Source: Arenicellales bacterium
GTDB lineage: Bacteria; Pseudomonadota; Gammaproteobacteria; Arenicellales; JAJDZL01
DNA: 64,000 nucleotides
Assembly: GCA_951813075.1 (NCBI GenBank)
Contig: OX638343.1
Location: 186,001-250,000 of the forward strand
Reading direction: 5' to 3'
The notes below the pieces were generated by a model that worked only from the letters and a program-made list of their open reading frames with translations, was not told where the DNA came from and searched no databases. The number at the start of each line of letters is the position of its first letter. The first letter of the stretch is position 1. Below are positions 37,200 to 45,871 of this stretch, one piece after another. Both the position numbers and the translations under genes were made by a program.

Positions 37200-39137
37200 T
37201 TATACCGTTTGTTTTAAGCGTTTCAGTTTTCGTTCGCGACTACTGGACTTGGAAGGGGAAGGGAACGGTTCACCTTTGAAGGCCATTGAATCCATAAAGA
37301 TTTCCTGAAAATCCGGTCTCGCAGCAAGCGCCACATGCTCAATCCGCTTCGTAATGTCGGATGTCTTGAGTCGTTCGGTTTCCGATAGCAATGCCATCTG
37401 AGCACCAAGCAAGGCTGCATTTCCAACGTAGGAAATTTGCTCGTGCTTGAGATCCGGCAATAGCCTGATTGTTTTGGCACTCTCGATATTGACGTAATTT
37501 CCGAAGCCACCGCACAGCATAAGTTCGGTGATCTGCTCATCCGATACATCCATTACCGACTGAAGCATACGGATTCCGGAATAAATCGCGCTCTTTGCCA
37601 ACTGCAATTGCCTCACGTCTGCCTGAGTTACGGCTATGTTGTGGTTCCTTCCGGAATCATCTTCCCAGACCAGCACGAATTCAACTTGGCGATTATTCCC
37701 CCGGGTCAGTCTGCTGCGGATCTTCTGGGGTAATTGATCCATCTCATGCTTGCGCATTTTTCCATTGCTATCCATGACCGTGCTGTCAATCATTTTTGCA
37801 GCCGCATCAATCAGACCAGAACCACAGATGCCGATTGCGGGGACATCGCCGATAACCGAGCATTCAAAATCATCACTCGTTTCGACTTTTTCAATGGCAC
37901 CCATCGCGCCGCGCATACCGTCTCGTATTTGTGCTCCCTCGAGCGCTGGCCCGGCTGGAGCAGAACATGCGGTCAGTCGATCTTTTGATCCCATGATGAC
38001 TTCACCGTTGGTTCCAATATCAACCAGTGCGCGAATTTCATCACTTTCGTGAATTCGGGTCGAAAGGATGCAGCCCACTGTATCGGCACCGACAAAACCG
38101 GCAATGATGGGCAACATACAGACTTGGGCGTGGGGTGCGCTTTTTAACGGTAACTCAGTCGCTGGCAATACGATGTTGTCGCGTACGACCGGTGCATAAG
38201 GTGCAAGTCCGACGTAAGAAACATCGATACCCAGAAAGATGTGGTGCATGCAGGTGTTCCCCACCACGACAATCTTATAGATGTGTCGCGGATCGATATT
38301 CGCTTCACGACTGCATTTTCGGATGTAGTTGTTTACCTGATTGAGAATTTTTGCACGCAGTGTCGATAATTTTTTTTGATCGAACTGAGCGTAGGCGATG
38401 CGGGACATCAGGTCACCGCCATAGACGGCTTGAGTATTGACACCGCCGGAGGATGCGAGCTGTTCTCCTGTCTGCAGGTCCAAAAGTGTACCAACCACGC
38501 TTGTTGTACCGATATCGAATGCCATACCGTAAATTTGGTCACTGGTATCGCCGGCCTCAACGTCAATAATTTTTCCATTAAAGGTTGAGACCGTAATGTT
38601 TCCGCGATCCTTGCGCAGCATCTGTGGAATTTCACGGACGACTTCCAGCGGAACCGACTCGTCACAGAGATCAGACATAACGGAAACAATCTCCTCGACA
38701 TCTGAAGTCTGGTGGTGTTCCTCGACCGGTGCCTTGGCCTTGACGACTGTCTTGATTACACCACAATCAAGATGAAGGTGTGTGTTGTCGTAGTCGGAAT
38801 CTGCGGACTCGAGAATCTGATGACCTTCTTCCGCTTTGGGTGGCATCGGAAGTACGATGGTATCCCCGAGCATTCTGGTTTGACATGAAAGCCGAAACCC
38901 TTCGTGAACTTCCTCGTGTCCTAGTTGTACGGTATCCTGAACGGTGGCAGGTGGGGTATCGCCCTTGAGAATTTTAACCCGGCAACTTCTACATCGTCCT
39001 CTGGAGCCACAAGTTGCATCAATTTCGATTCCTGACGCATGCGCCGCTTCAAGAATCGTCAGGTTACGTTCAACTTGAACCGTTCGTTGTTTAACGTTGT
39101 CGGCGCTGGCAAAAGTGACTGAAATTTTATCCGCCAT
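37200..39137 (-). CDS. Corrinoid reactivation protein (ASKHA ATPase with N-terminal 2Fe-2S domain)
   Basis: RACo/RamA-like activators use ATP and an iron-sulfur cluster to return inactive Co(II) corrinoid to Co(I). The 645-residue product has an N-terminal plant-type ferredoxin domain with Cys43, Cys49, Cys52 and a fourth cysteine in RLSCQT. A DUF4445/ASKHA domain follows from about residue 190, with AFDIGTTSVVGTLLDL, ALVDIGTNGEVIMG and a GICGSGLIDAAAKM phosphate loop. The ATG at 39137 overlaps the corrinoid-protein stop by 11 bases; longer openings are not conserved. Its presence indicates a working corrinoid methyl-transfer cycle. Confidence 0.92.
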   Translation of the reverse strand: MADKISVTFASADNVKQRTVQVERNLTILEAAHASGIEIDATCGSRGRCRSCRVKILKGDTPPATVQDTVQLGHEEVHEGFRLSCQTRMLGDTIVLPMPPKAEEGHQILESADSDYDNTHLHLDCGVIKTVVKAKAPVEEHHQTSDVEEIVSVMSDLCDESVPLEVVREIPQMLRKDRGNITVSTFNGKIIDVEAGDTSDQIYGMAFDIGTTSVVGTLLDLQTGEQLASSGGVNTQAVYGGDLMSRIAYAQFDQKKLSTLRAKILNQVNNYIRKCSREANIDPRHIYKIVVVGNTCMHHIFLGIDVSYVGLAPYAPVVRDNIVLPATELPLKSAPHAQVCMLPIIAGFVGADTVGCILSTRIHESDEIRALVDIGTNGEVIMGSKDRLTACSAPAGPALEGAQIRDGMRGAMGAIEKVETSDDFECSVIGDVPAIGICGSGLIDAAAKMIDSTVMDSNGKMRKHEMDQLPQKIRSRLTRGNNRQVEFVLVWEDDSGRNHNIAVTQADVRQLQLAKSAIYSGIRMLQSVMDVSDEQITELMLCGGFGNYVNIESAKTIRLLPDLKHEQISYVGNAALLGAQMALLSETERLKTSDITKRIEHVALAARPDFQEIFMDSMAFKGEPFPSPSKSSSRERKLKRLKQTV

Positions 39138-39864
39138 CGGAATTCCACGCAGCGCGTGGTTGCTCCACCAACCGCAGTGCCAAACGAACAGCTTCAACTG
39201 CATCCTTGCCCCAACCATCGGCACCACATTCTTCTGCCCATTCTGGCGTGGTTGGCGCACCGCCGATCAGAATTTTCACTTTTTCCCGATCCCCTGCGTT
39301 TTGAAATTCCTCAATGGTCACTTTTTGATAGTATACGGTGGTCGAAAGCAGTGCCGAAAACCCGACAAGATCGGCATTCTCCTCCCGTGCAGTCTGAATA
39401 AAACGATCAGGATGGACATCGGTACCCAGATTGATGACATTGAACCCTGCATTTTCAAGCATGATAGTCACAATAGACTGTCCAATGTCGTGCATATCTC
39501 CGAGTACTGTTCCGATAACGAACGTACCGACTGGCTTTTCCGCATTGGCAGCGAGCAGCGGTCGAATCAGTGCCAAGCCTGCTTTCATCGCCCGTGCGGT
39601 AATCAGCATTTCGGGGATGAAGATGACTTGGGCGCTGAAGCGATCGGCTTGCAAATTGAAGCCCGGAAACAAGCCATCATCCAAAATCACTCTTGGGTTA
39701 ATGTCCGCTTCTATCGCCTCTTGTACCCTGGAGTCAGTGTAAATGTGATCGCCGTACTCGACCGCGTCCCACAGTGTTTCCCACTCCCAGTCTTCAGGTG
39801 CCCGGGATTCCCATCCTTCCGGTATCTCAAGTACCGGGTCGTCCAATTCCATTTCGTCAAACAT
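39127..39864 (-). CDS. Methyltransferase corrinoid protein (cobalamin-binding)
   Basis: The 245-residue methyl carrier of the operon. It has a helical N-terminal cap domain and a B12-binding Rossmann domain with the DxHxxG motif at Asp123, His125 and Gly128; the histidine is the lower cobalt ligand. The later LVGFSALLSTTV and KILIGGAPTTPEWAEECGADGWGKDA segments complete the cobalamin pocket. It resembles MtaC/MttC-type proteins. The N terminus carries an acidic extension of about 30 residues. It lies between the UroD-family methyltransferase (17 bases upstream) and the reactivator. Confidence 0.93.
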   Translation of the reverse strand: MFDEMELDDPVLEIPEGWESRAPEDWEWETLWDAVEYGDHIYTDSRVQEAIEADINPRVILDDGLFPGFNLQADRFSAQVIFIPEMLITARAMKAGLALIRPLLAANAEKPVGTFVIGTVLGDMHDIGQSIVTIMLENAGFNVINLGTDVHPDRFIQTAREENADLVGFSALLSTTVYYQKVTIEEFQNAGDREKVKILIGGAPTTPEWAEECGADGWGKDAVEAVRLALRLVEQPRAAWNSDGG

Positions 39865-39881
39865 TGGTCAATCTACCAGCA

Positions 39882-41051
39882 TCAGTTCAGTGGGTATTTC
39901 CCATAGGTTCCGAAATCGCGTTGCGCCTCCAGCATAGTGAAGATATTCTGGATTGGTACGTCAGCGAGAATATAGTGTGACGGTGAGAATATATAACCAC
40001 CACCGGCGGCCAGATTTTTCATCACTTCGCATACACCGTTACGCACAGCTTCAACTTGTCCCCGTGGCAGTAGTCGCTGTACGTCAAAACCACCGATAAA
40101 TGCGATGTCATCGCCGAACTTTTGTCTGAGTTCTTTCTGATGTTTGTTGCCGCCTGTGGGTTGCATCAGCCCTGACAGGTCGACACCGAGTTCAATCATA
40201 TCGCCGATGATGGGTGAGTAGTCGCCGCACGAATGCAGCTTGATATCGATATCCTTGTTTGTTTTTCGAAATTCTTTGAACATGTAGTCGAATCTAGGTT
40301 TTGCCAATTCACGCCATTGCACAGGTGAGATCATCATCGACTGCTGCGCACCAACATCGTCACCGACTCTGATCATGTCAATACCAAGATCGATGACGTT
40401 CTTGCCGAGTTGCGTGTAGTACTCGGTCAGGCCGTCCAAAACCGCGGCGATTAGTTCCGGCTGGTCGAACAGCATCAGAAAGAAATTTTGTGTTCCGACC
40501 AAATGGGCATAGGCCGCTTCTATCAGGGTAGAAGACAGATCTACGATGATGTAATAGTCTTTCTGATATTCATCAATCAGGCTCTTGATGGGGTCAATCA
40601 GTTCCGGATCAGCGGGATCCGGCCAAGTATAATTCTTCAGTTCTTCCATCGAGGTGATTGGATGATGATTCGGGAAGTTCTCTGGCACAACTTTCGCAGG
40701 CCCCCAGAATTCCTGAGTCTTCATGAATTCCAGATGTTCATCCTCGGTCCGTCCTTTGAGCCCGCTTTTACCGTATCCGACTCCGAAATGGTTGAACCAG
40801 GTTTCACCAATTTTTATCGGACGGTGGGAGAATTGCGCGTTGATACCGATCTGATAGATAATCGCGTCGTTTCCCAGACGCAGTTCCAGTTCCGGATTGT
40901 GTTTCAAACCGGTACCGGTTTTAGTAATTCCGTAGACGCGTGCTATTTTTTCTTTCGCTTCGCTCTTCATGCGATACAGCAGTGGAACCCGGTCCACTTT
41001 TTCGTGTCGTACAGCTCGGGCAAAACGTTCTCGAGGCAGTAGTTCTTTCAT
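39882..41051 (-). CDS. UroD-family corrinoid methyltransferase
   Basis: A 389-residue protein of the uroporphyrinogen decarboxylase superfamily in the branch that holds MtaA, CmuA and related cobamide methyltransferases, not haem synthesis. Visible features are the N-terminal RERFARAVRHEKVDRVP, a VGDDVGAQQSMMISPVQWRE segment, the LHSCGDYSPIIGDMIELG motif with the His-x-Cys zinc-ligand pair, and the C-terminal GGGYIFSPSHYILADVP. It most likely moves the methyl group between the donor and the corrinoid. No MttB- or MtaB-type enzyme is present, so this protein may itself be the substrate methyltransferase. The substrate is not identified. Confidence 0.85.
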   Translation of the reverse strand: MKELLPRERFARAVRHEKVDRVPLLYRMKSEAKEKIARVYGITKTGTGLKHNPELELRLGNDAIIYQIGINAQFSHRPIKIGETWFNHFGVGYGKSGLKGRTEDEHLEFMKTQEFWGPAKVVPENFPNHHPITSMEELKNYTWPDPADPELIDPIKSLIDEYQKDYYIIVDLSSTLIEAAYAHLVGTQNFFLMLFDQPELIAAVLDGLTEYYTQLGKNVIDLGIDMIRVGDDVGAQQSMMISPVQWRELAKPRFDYMFKEFRKTNKDIDIKLHSCGDYSPIIGDMIELGVDLSGLMQPTGGNKHQKELRQKFGDDIAFIGGFDVQRLLPRGQVEAVRNGVCEVMKNLAAGGGYIFSPSHYILADVPIQNIFTMLEAQRDFGTYGKYPLN

Positions 41052-41118
41052 TTTGGTCGTCCTAATATTTGGTAGATTTTCTTATTCAGTTCACTATTGG
41101 AAGATAAAAGCGAATCAG

Positions 41119-42141
41119 TCACGTATTCACACTAGCGGGTTTTCTTTGAACTCTCTTCACTGGTTTGTTCAGGCCACGGATGTATCTGAGATATCTGACA
41201 GAATACTCGTCTTTTGCAGTCAGAGAATTTGCAGCGAAAAGAAAATCGTTGAACGGTTTGACTGGATTCATGATGGGGTCGATCATTAATGAGTCGCAAC
41301 CGGATAGAATCGATAGCGTTACGAACGCGTGATTGAGAATTTTGCGCTGTGGGAGTCCGAATGAAACATTGCTGTGTCCACCGAATATATGGACCGACGG
41401 GTAGCGTTTTCTCAGTTCGCTTACCGCATCAAGATAATGATTTCCGAAATCCGGTCCGGCTCCGATAGGAAACACCAACGGGTCAAGGAAACGATCCTCC
41501 ATGGCGATTCCGCCCTCATCCATCATTCGCATGCATTGTTCGAGATTATTTACCCGTTCTTGCGAATTTTGCGGCATTCCACGATTTCCGCTGGCGTTGG
41601 CAAACAGTATGGCGTTTTTTTCCCGCGCCATGTCAACGAGCACCTGTCGGCCATCCTCCAAGTTGAATGAGTTGATTGCGGGTCTGCTGATCGTACCGTC
41701 GTGCTCTTCCAATCCCGCGTAAATGGTATTTGAATCAGATGAATCGATTGATACGACAGAATTTGTTATGGATTGTGCTGTTCTGACCAGCCATTTCATC
41801 CACTCAAATCGCTCTTCCGGGTAAACCGACATCTCATCGACACACAGATCAATGATGTGGGCACCATTCGCTTCCTGCGACTTGATTGACCATGTGATGT
41901 AATCCATATCTTTTTGACGGCAGGCTTCTGCAATGTGAGGAATGGCAAATAACTTCTGTTCATTGGGGTCTTCTGGCATGGACGCGGTGACGTCCAGCCG
42001 GGCAGGGGTGCCATCCAATTGAACATAGGATATGAACCACTTTCCATTCTCGCGAAGTACGCGCGGACTTGACGCTTTGATTTTCCTCGTCGCGTTGAAA
42101 TTCTCGCCGATGATTACAAGGCCATCATTTTTTAATGTCAT
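41119..42141 (-). CDS. Methyltetrahydrofolate:corrinoid methyltransferase (pterin-binding family)
   Basis: A 340-residue TIM-barrel protein of the pterin-binding/AcsE-like family that moves methyl between tetrahydrofolate and the corrinoid protein. IIGENFNATRK at the N terminus, ANGAHIIDLCVDEMS, SVVSIDSSDSNTIYAGLE, the pterin-contacting NSFNLEDGR segment, GGHSNVSFGLPQRK and SLMIDPIMNPVKP fit the family. An insertion of about 40 residues follows the first strand. In this operon it would accept methyl from the corrinoid to make methyl-THF for the MetF-like protein. The next gene upstream ends ten bases away. Confidence 0.9.
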   Translation of the reverse strand: MTLKNDGLVIIGENFNATRKIKASSPRVLRENGKWFISYVQLDGTPARLDVTASMPEDPNEQKLFAIPHIAEACRQKDMDYITWSIKSQEANGAHIIDLCVDEMSVYPEERFEWMKWLVRTAQSITNSVVSIDSSDSNTIYAGLEEHDGTISRPAINSFNLEDGRQVLVDMAREKNAILFANASGNRGMPQNSQERVNNLEQCMRMMDEGGIAMEDRFLDPLVFPIGAGPDFGNHYLDAVSELRKRYPSVHIFGGHSNVSFGLPQRKILNHAFVTLSILSGCDSLMIDPIMNPVKPFNDFLFAANSLTAKDEYSVRYLRYIRGLNKPVKRVQRKPASVNT

Positions 42142-42150
42142 TGAAAAATC

Positions 42151-42822
42151 TCATGCTTGTGATGGTTGTCGCGGAATCAGCCCAAACAATCCCGACCTTG
42201 ACATTTTAGGCAGCATGGCTGAGCTTTCCAAAAGTCTTACGGTAATTTCAGCGTCTGACATCATCGCAAATAGGGGTTGCTGGTCTTGCAGTTCCCACTG
42301 TATCTGCTGTCCGTTGACCGGGTATGAATAGCCAGGGCCAAGCCGTCGAGAGATACGCAAATTTTGCTCGGTAGCCCATTTGCGCAACACGAGAACAAAT
42401 TGCTTCGTCGCATCTTCAACACCGAGCCAGGCTGCAGATTCAAGAAACAATGCTTCAACCAGTTTCTCCTCATTCATCCATTCAATTGTCTTCTGATCAA
42501 TACGCTCGCCGACAGTCAGCGCAAATACAACCACTTGGATGGAATCGCTTAGATAGTGTCCGAATATCGGGCTTTTGAGATATACACTGTTTTCAAGCTG
42601 CAATCCGACTGAGTCGACGCGTTTGATATCTGCCACCCGATAACTTACTTCAGGTGACGCGTTCTCCACAAATGCCTTCACACCTTCGGACGCCATTTCC
42701 CGAATCACTCGCCTGACACCCTCGGGTTTCTTATAACCCTGGATACGCAGAACGGAATCGATTTTCGGTTCTGAAGCAGTCAGATTTATGGTCTGTGTAG
42801 TTCCGCAAACAAGACTCATCAT
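42151..42822 (-). CDS. Protein similar to the methionine synthase activation domain
   Basis: A 223-residue stand-alone protein resembling the SAM-binding activation domain of B12-dependent methionine synthase. The recognisable part is RISRRLGPGYSYPVNGQQ, similar to the RxxxGY SAM-binding signature, plus an LTVGERID segment and a helical middle. In this operon it may help methylate or reactivate the corrinoid, beside the ASKHA activator. It starts ATG-ATG at 42822; an AT-rich perfect inverted repeat lies 13 bases upstream. Confidence 0.75.
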   Translation of the reverse strand: MMSLVCGTTQTINLTASEPKIDSVLRIQGYKKPEGVRRVIREMASEGVKAFVENASPEVSYRVADIKRVDSVGLQLENSVYLKSPIFGHYLSDSIQVVVFALTVGERIDQKTIEWMNEEKLVEALFLESAAWLGVEDATKQFVLVLRKWATEQNLRISRRLGPGYSYPVNGQQIQWELQDQQPLFAMMSDAEITVRLLESSAMLPKMSRSGLFGLIPRQPSQA

Positions 42823-42834
42823 TTCATATCAGTT

Positions 42835-42855
42835 TAATATATCACAAATATATTA
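42835..42855. repeat. AT-rich perfect inverted repeat upstream of the MetH-activation-like gene
   Basis: TAATATAT and ATATATTA (8-base perfect arms) flank CACAA, 13 bases before the start codon at 42822 and inside the 101-base gap after the aquaporin gene. Its position fits an operator or a promoter -10 region for the genes downstream. Confidence 0.55.
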
Positions 42856-42923
42856 TTTCGCTTTCTCAAGTCAGTGGACTTTGTATCCGACTTAGACCGC
42901 GATCACACATCAAAACTAGGTCT

Positions 42924-43814
42924 TCAATCTGAATTCTTTTCAGCAGGCAATCTTGAGGCAGCATAGCGATAAATTCCGCCGCCGATCAATGCACCGATGA
43001 TCGGTGCAAGAATATAGACTACAAACCATCCGCCCCGTGGTCCTGGAATCGCGATTGTGTCCCAACCAGCAAAGAATGCGATCAGTCTCGGTCCGAAGTC
43101 CCGAGCTGGATTAAGACCAGCCTGAGAAAGCGGTGCCAAGACGGAAATTATGGCCGCAACACCCACTCCGATTGCAACTGCAGCGCCGGCAGATTGCGGA
43201 CGAGCATAGTTTCGGCCATGTGTAACGACGGATACGATGAATGCCAGCATAGCAGTCCCGACCATTTCGGTGGCGAATCCTATTTTAATGTCAACCTTGC
43301 CGAACGCTTCCGCGGTTGTGCCAAAAACCGCTGGATTCGGGAAATATTCACCATAAATCATCGCACTGAGTTGACTGCCAGGTTCGCCCCGCACCAAATC
43401 GTGCTGCTGTTCGAATCCGGTTATTGCGTTCGCGTAGAGGATATATAGAACGAGTCCTGCAAATGCGGCGCCTGCAACCTGCGCGCTCCAATATGGTATG
43501 ACTCTGCGCCACGGAAACCCGTCATAAACGGCCACTACACAAGTGATTGCGGGATTGATATGTGCGCCGGAGAGTGAGGCTGCCGTGTAGATTCCAAGTG
43601 TGACGCCCACAGCCCAGACAGCTGCGACCTGCCAAAGTCCGATTTGTGCGCCGGATATGACCGCGGCGTGGACCACGCCGATGCCGAAAAAAACCATGAC
43701 AAAGGTTCCCAGAAACTCCCCTGTGAGTGCGTCCCTGAGTGGTGGTAATTCATCCTGCTGGTCAGTTGCAAGAGGGCGATCCAGAGATCGAAACAATTGA
43801 CGCGCAGATTTCAC
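42924..43814 (-). CDS. Aquaglyceroporin (MIP family, GlpF-like)
   Basis: A 296-residue channel with six membrane helices and two half-helices carrying the NPA motifs: SGAHINPAITCVV near residue 85 and QAGLNPARDFGPR near residue 235. The aspartate after the second NPAR marks the glycerol-conducting (GlpF) subgroup, which passes small neutral solutes. It lies inside the corrinoid operon, 32 bases after the MetF-like gene, instead of with glycerol genes, and glpK is a pseudogene 12 kb away. It may import a small neutral methylated compound or export a product; this is inference. Confidence 0.9.
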   Translation of the reverse strand: MKSARQLFRSLDRPLATDQQDELPPLRDALTGEFLGTFVMVFFGIGVVHAAVISGAQIGLWQVAAVWAVGVTLGIYTAASLSGAHINPAITCVVAVYDGFPWRRVIPYWSAQVAGAAFAGLVLYILYANAITGFEQQHDLVRGEPGSQLSAMIYGEYFPNPAVFGTTAEAFGKVDIKIGFATEMVGTAMLAFIVSVVTHGRNYARPQSAGAAVAIGVGVAAIISVLAPLSQAGLNPARDFGPRLIAFFAGWDTIAIPGPRGGWFVVYILAPIIGALIGGGIYRYAASRLPAEKNSD

Positions 43815-43846
43815 GTTGGTTTCCGGTAGGTGGGTATCGGCTCTTT

Positions 43847-44815
43847 TCAGGCCGCATTTGTTCTATCGTTATCCGTGATGTCCTGCTGAATTCGATCAAT
43901 CCACTCAATAGACCTTCTCAGTCCGCCGAGCGGGTAGATGTGCAGTTTGTCGATCTTGGATGTTGGGTTCTGTCTTAGATATTCTGCCAGGTCATTCAGC
44001 AGAATTTTGGGTTTCAAGCTAGTGAGCATTTTGGAAGCACTTCGAGCCTGTTTCTTGAGAAACAGCATAGAAGCGCCAATTCCACAGGCTTGTGCGTGCC
44101 TGAGCAGGGTGCCGACGGTCGCAACGCCTGGAATACCGACATGAAGAGGCAGATCAATACCCGCGTCTGAAAGCCTTGTTTCCCACTCGATCACTGGTTT
44201 GGCTTCAAAACAGAATTGCGTGACAACGTACATGCTGGCGCCTGTTTTGCGTGCAAACGCCTGTTTCCACTGCAATGCAGATTCGATTTCATGATCGGAT
44301 ATGTCTGGTGAGCCTTCGGGATGACCGGCAATACCAATTGTTCGAATTCCCATCTTGTCGAATAGCCCGGTTTCCAAAAGTTGCATTGAATTTTCGAATT
44401 CACCGACTCCTTCAGCCGCGCCTCCAGCAATCACCAGAACGTGGTCACCGTCGCAGTTGTCTCGAAATCGAGTCAGTCCGTCGCGGAGTTTTTTGGTGTC
44501 TGGAATCTGCCGAGCCACGATATGCGGAACGGGGACAAACCCTTCCGATTTAAGACGTTCACATACTGTCATCGTATCGTCGATCGTAGATCCAGGCAGT
44601 GTCGTGACATAGACTTCGGTTCCGGGTGAGAGAATTAACCGATAGTCAGGAATTTTCGCAGCAGTTCGCGGGGTTGTTTCTACCGAATAACTGTGCAATA
44701 GCCGCGACAGCGCTGAATAGTGCGAATTGGTCAAGGAGATTTTACCGACTGCAGAATCAGGATTCAGATTGGGGATTGTCCCATTCAAAATAAACAACTG
44801 CATCGTGGAAGTCAT
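43847..44815 (-). CDS. MetF-like methylenetetrahydrofolate reductase family protein
   Basis: A 322-residue protein of the MTHFR flavoprotein family. Features are a VETTPR segment near the N terminus (the glutamate is the usual catalytic position), EVYVTTLPGSTIDDT, FVPVPHIVARQI, VLVIAGGAAEGVGEF, the IAGHPEGSPD motif and a YVVTQFCFEAKPVIEW segment. In this operon it would oxidise methyl-THF to methylene-THF. The ATG at 44815 overlaps the preceding gene by 59 bases; a second ATG at 44803 is an alternative start. It is not next to metE/metH, in line with a catabolic role. Confidence 0.88.
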   Translation of the reverse strand: MTSTMQLFILNGTIPNLNPDSAVGKISLTNSHYSALSRLLHSYSVETTPRTAAKIPDYRLILSPGTEVYVTTLPGSTIDDTMTVCERLKSEGFVPVPHIVARQIPDTKKLRDGLTRFRDNCDGDHVLVIAGGAAEGVGEFENSMQLLETGLFDKMGIRTIGIAGHPEGSPDISDHEIESALQWKQAFARKTGASMYVVTQFCFEAKPVIEWETRLSDAGIDLPLHVGIPGVATVGTLLRHAQACGIGASMLFLKKQARSASKMLTSLKPKILLNDLAEYLRQNPTSKIDKLHIYPLGGLRRSIEWIDRIQQDITDNDRTNAA

Positions 44816-45308
44816 TTATTTCGGTCTCGCTGGAAGAGAGAATTCGAAATCCAAATTCCGAATCTCCCTGCCACTCATTGTCGAGCATGATTCGGCTGCC
44901 AACCCAGTGATCTGCAAATTGGTGTCCAATCAGTGCATAGAGTTTCTCAGAAACTACTGTGATTCCGCCATCGGGTCCGAATCTTGTGTTCATCGGCCGC
45001 GGTGTTTTCCAGTCCGCGATTACATTGCATTCGTCTGCATTCAGTGAATCAAACATGACAGCCCGCTGGATTGGCCAGGCGAATGAATTTCCAGAGATTC
45101 TTACAGGCTGGTTGGGAAGTGAACAGGCGACGATAATCAGGTACTCGCCTTGGAATTTGAATTTGTCACAAATTGCCGAATCAGCGGCAATCGCAGTTGC
45201 AGCATAGCCTTCTCCAGCAGAATGATCGGAGATTTCCGGCGCGTTCCATTCGAGATCTTTCAACGCATGGCGGTCGAATTCGGGAACAGGGAATCTTTTT
45301 GCCCACAT
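44757..45308 (-). CDS. Unknown protein, first gene of the one-carbon operon
   Basis: A 183-residue soluble protein that I do not recognise. It has no signal peptide, membrane helix or cysteine cluster. It begins MWAKRFPVPEFDRHALKDLEW, is rich in aromatic residues, and ends acidic (HDAVVYFEWDNPQSES). The coding signal is supported by its overlap with the MetF-like gene (59 bases), its ATG start and its place at the head of a ten-gene operon. A role tied to methyl transfer or folate is likely from context only. Confidence 0.7.
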   Translation of the reverse strand: MWAKRFPVPEFDRHALKDLEWNAPEISDHSAGEGYAATAIAADSAICDKFKFQGEYLIIVACSLPNQPVRISGNSFAWPIQRAVMFDSLNADECNVIADWKTPRPMNTRFGPDGGITVVSEKLYALIGHQFADHWVGSRIMLDNEWQGDSEFGFRILSSSETEINDFHDAVVYFEWDNPQSES

Positions 45309-45871
45309 GGGTATCAGTACTGGTTAGATGGATATTGTCAATAATAAGTCAAAATAAATTTAATTATCAATTGTCGATCTCCACCGGTTCCGTGTTGGAT
45401 GTTTACTCGGGGAGAATTTTACATCAAATTTCCAATGAACCGGTTGAATTGCGATCGCGCCATCAATTAATGTGCGGTATTGGGTTGGAAAGATCGACAG
45501 TGGGGCATGTTAGATGCCGTTGGGCCAGCAAGCATCGGAACATTGCTCAGAATTGCGTGCCTGACGCGACAGTGTCGACTGTGACAGTACACCACGGCAA
45601 AAAAATTTAGGAACTTCTTCGTGTAATTCGAGTCACGGAAACTGAAAATAGGGGGAATCATTTCAGAGGCAGTTTGGCGGTGAATTTTTGTCAGTACATC
45701 TAAAACACTGAATGTATCATGCGTACATGGACAAACGAATTGGATATACGAATACCTTACGTTCAGTTCTACTGTTGGGGTTTCGGTTGTAAATCTACGT
45801 AAATATAATCACGAAAGCATCAGCATGATGTGAATTTAAAACGCCTGTAACAGACAATAACGAGGTTGATC
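45309..45871. other. Divergent intergenic region with repeated TACAT/ATGTA half-sites
   Basis: This gap separates the minus-strand one-carbon operon (start 45308) from the plus-strand gene at 45872, so it should hold promoters for both. No gene or riboswitch was recognised. Three half-sites occur close together: TACAT at 45695-45699, ATGTA at 45712-45716 and TACAT at 45724-45728. The last two form an inverted pair with a seven-base spacer, a possible operator for the GntR regulator. Confidence 0.4.

Noticed and set aside
39097..39906. 269-codon plus-strand open frame
   Set aside because: Antisense to the corrinoid protein, with no recognisable motif and no ribosome site.
45309..45871. Cobalamin riboswitch upstream of the corrinoid operon
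   Set aside because: Searched by eye for a B12-box-like sequence and found none.
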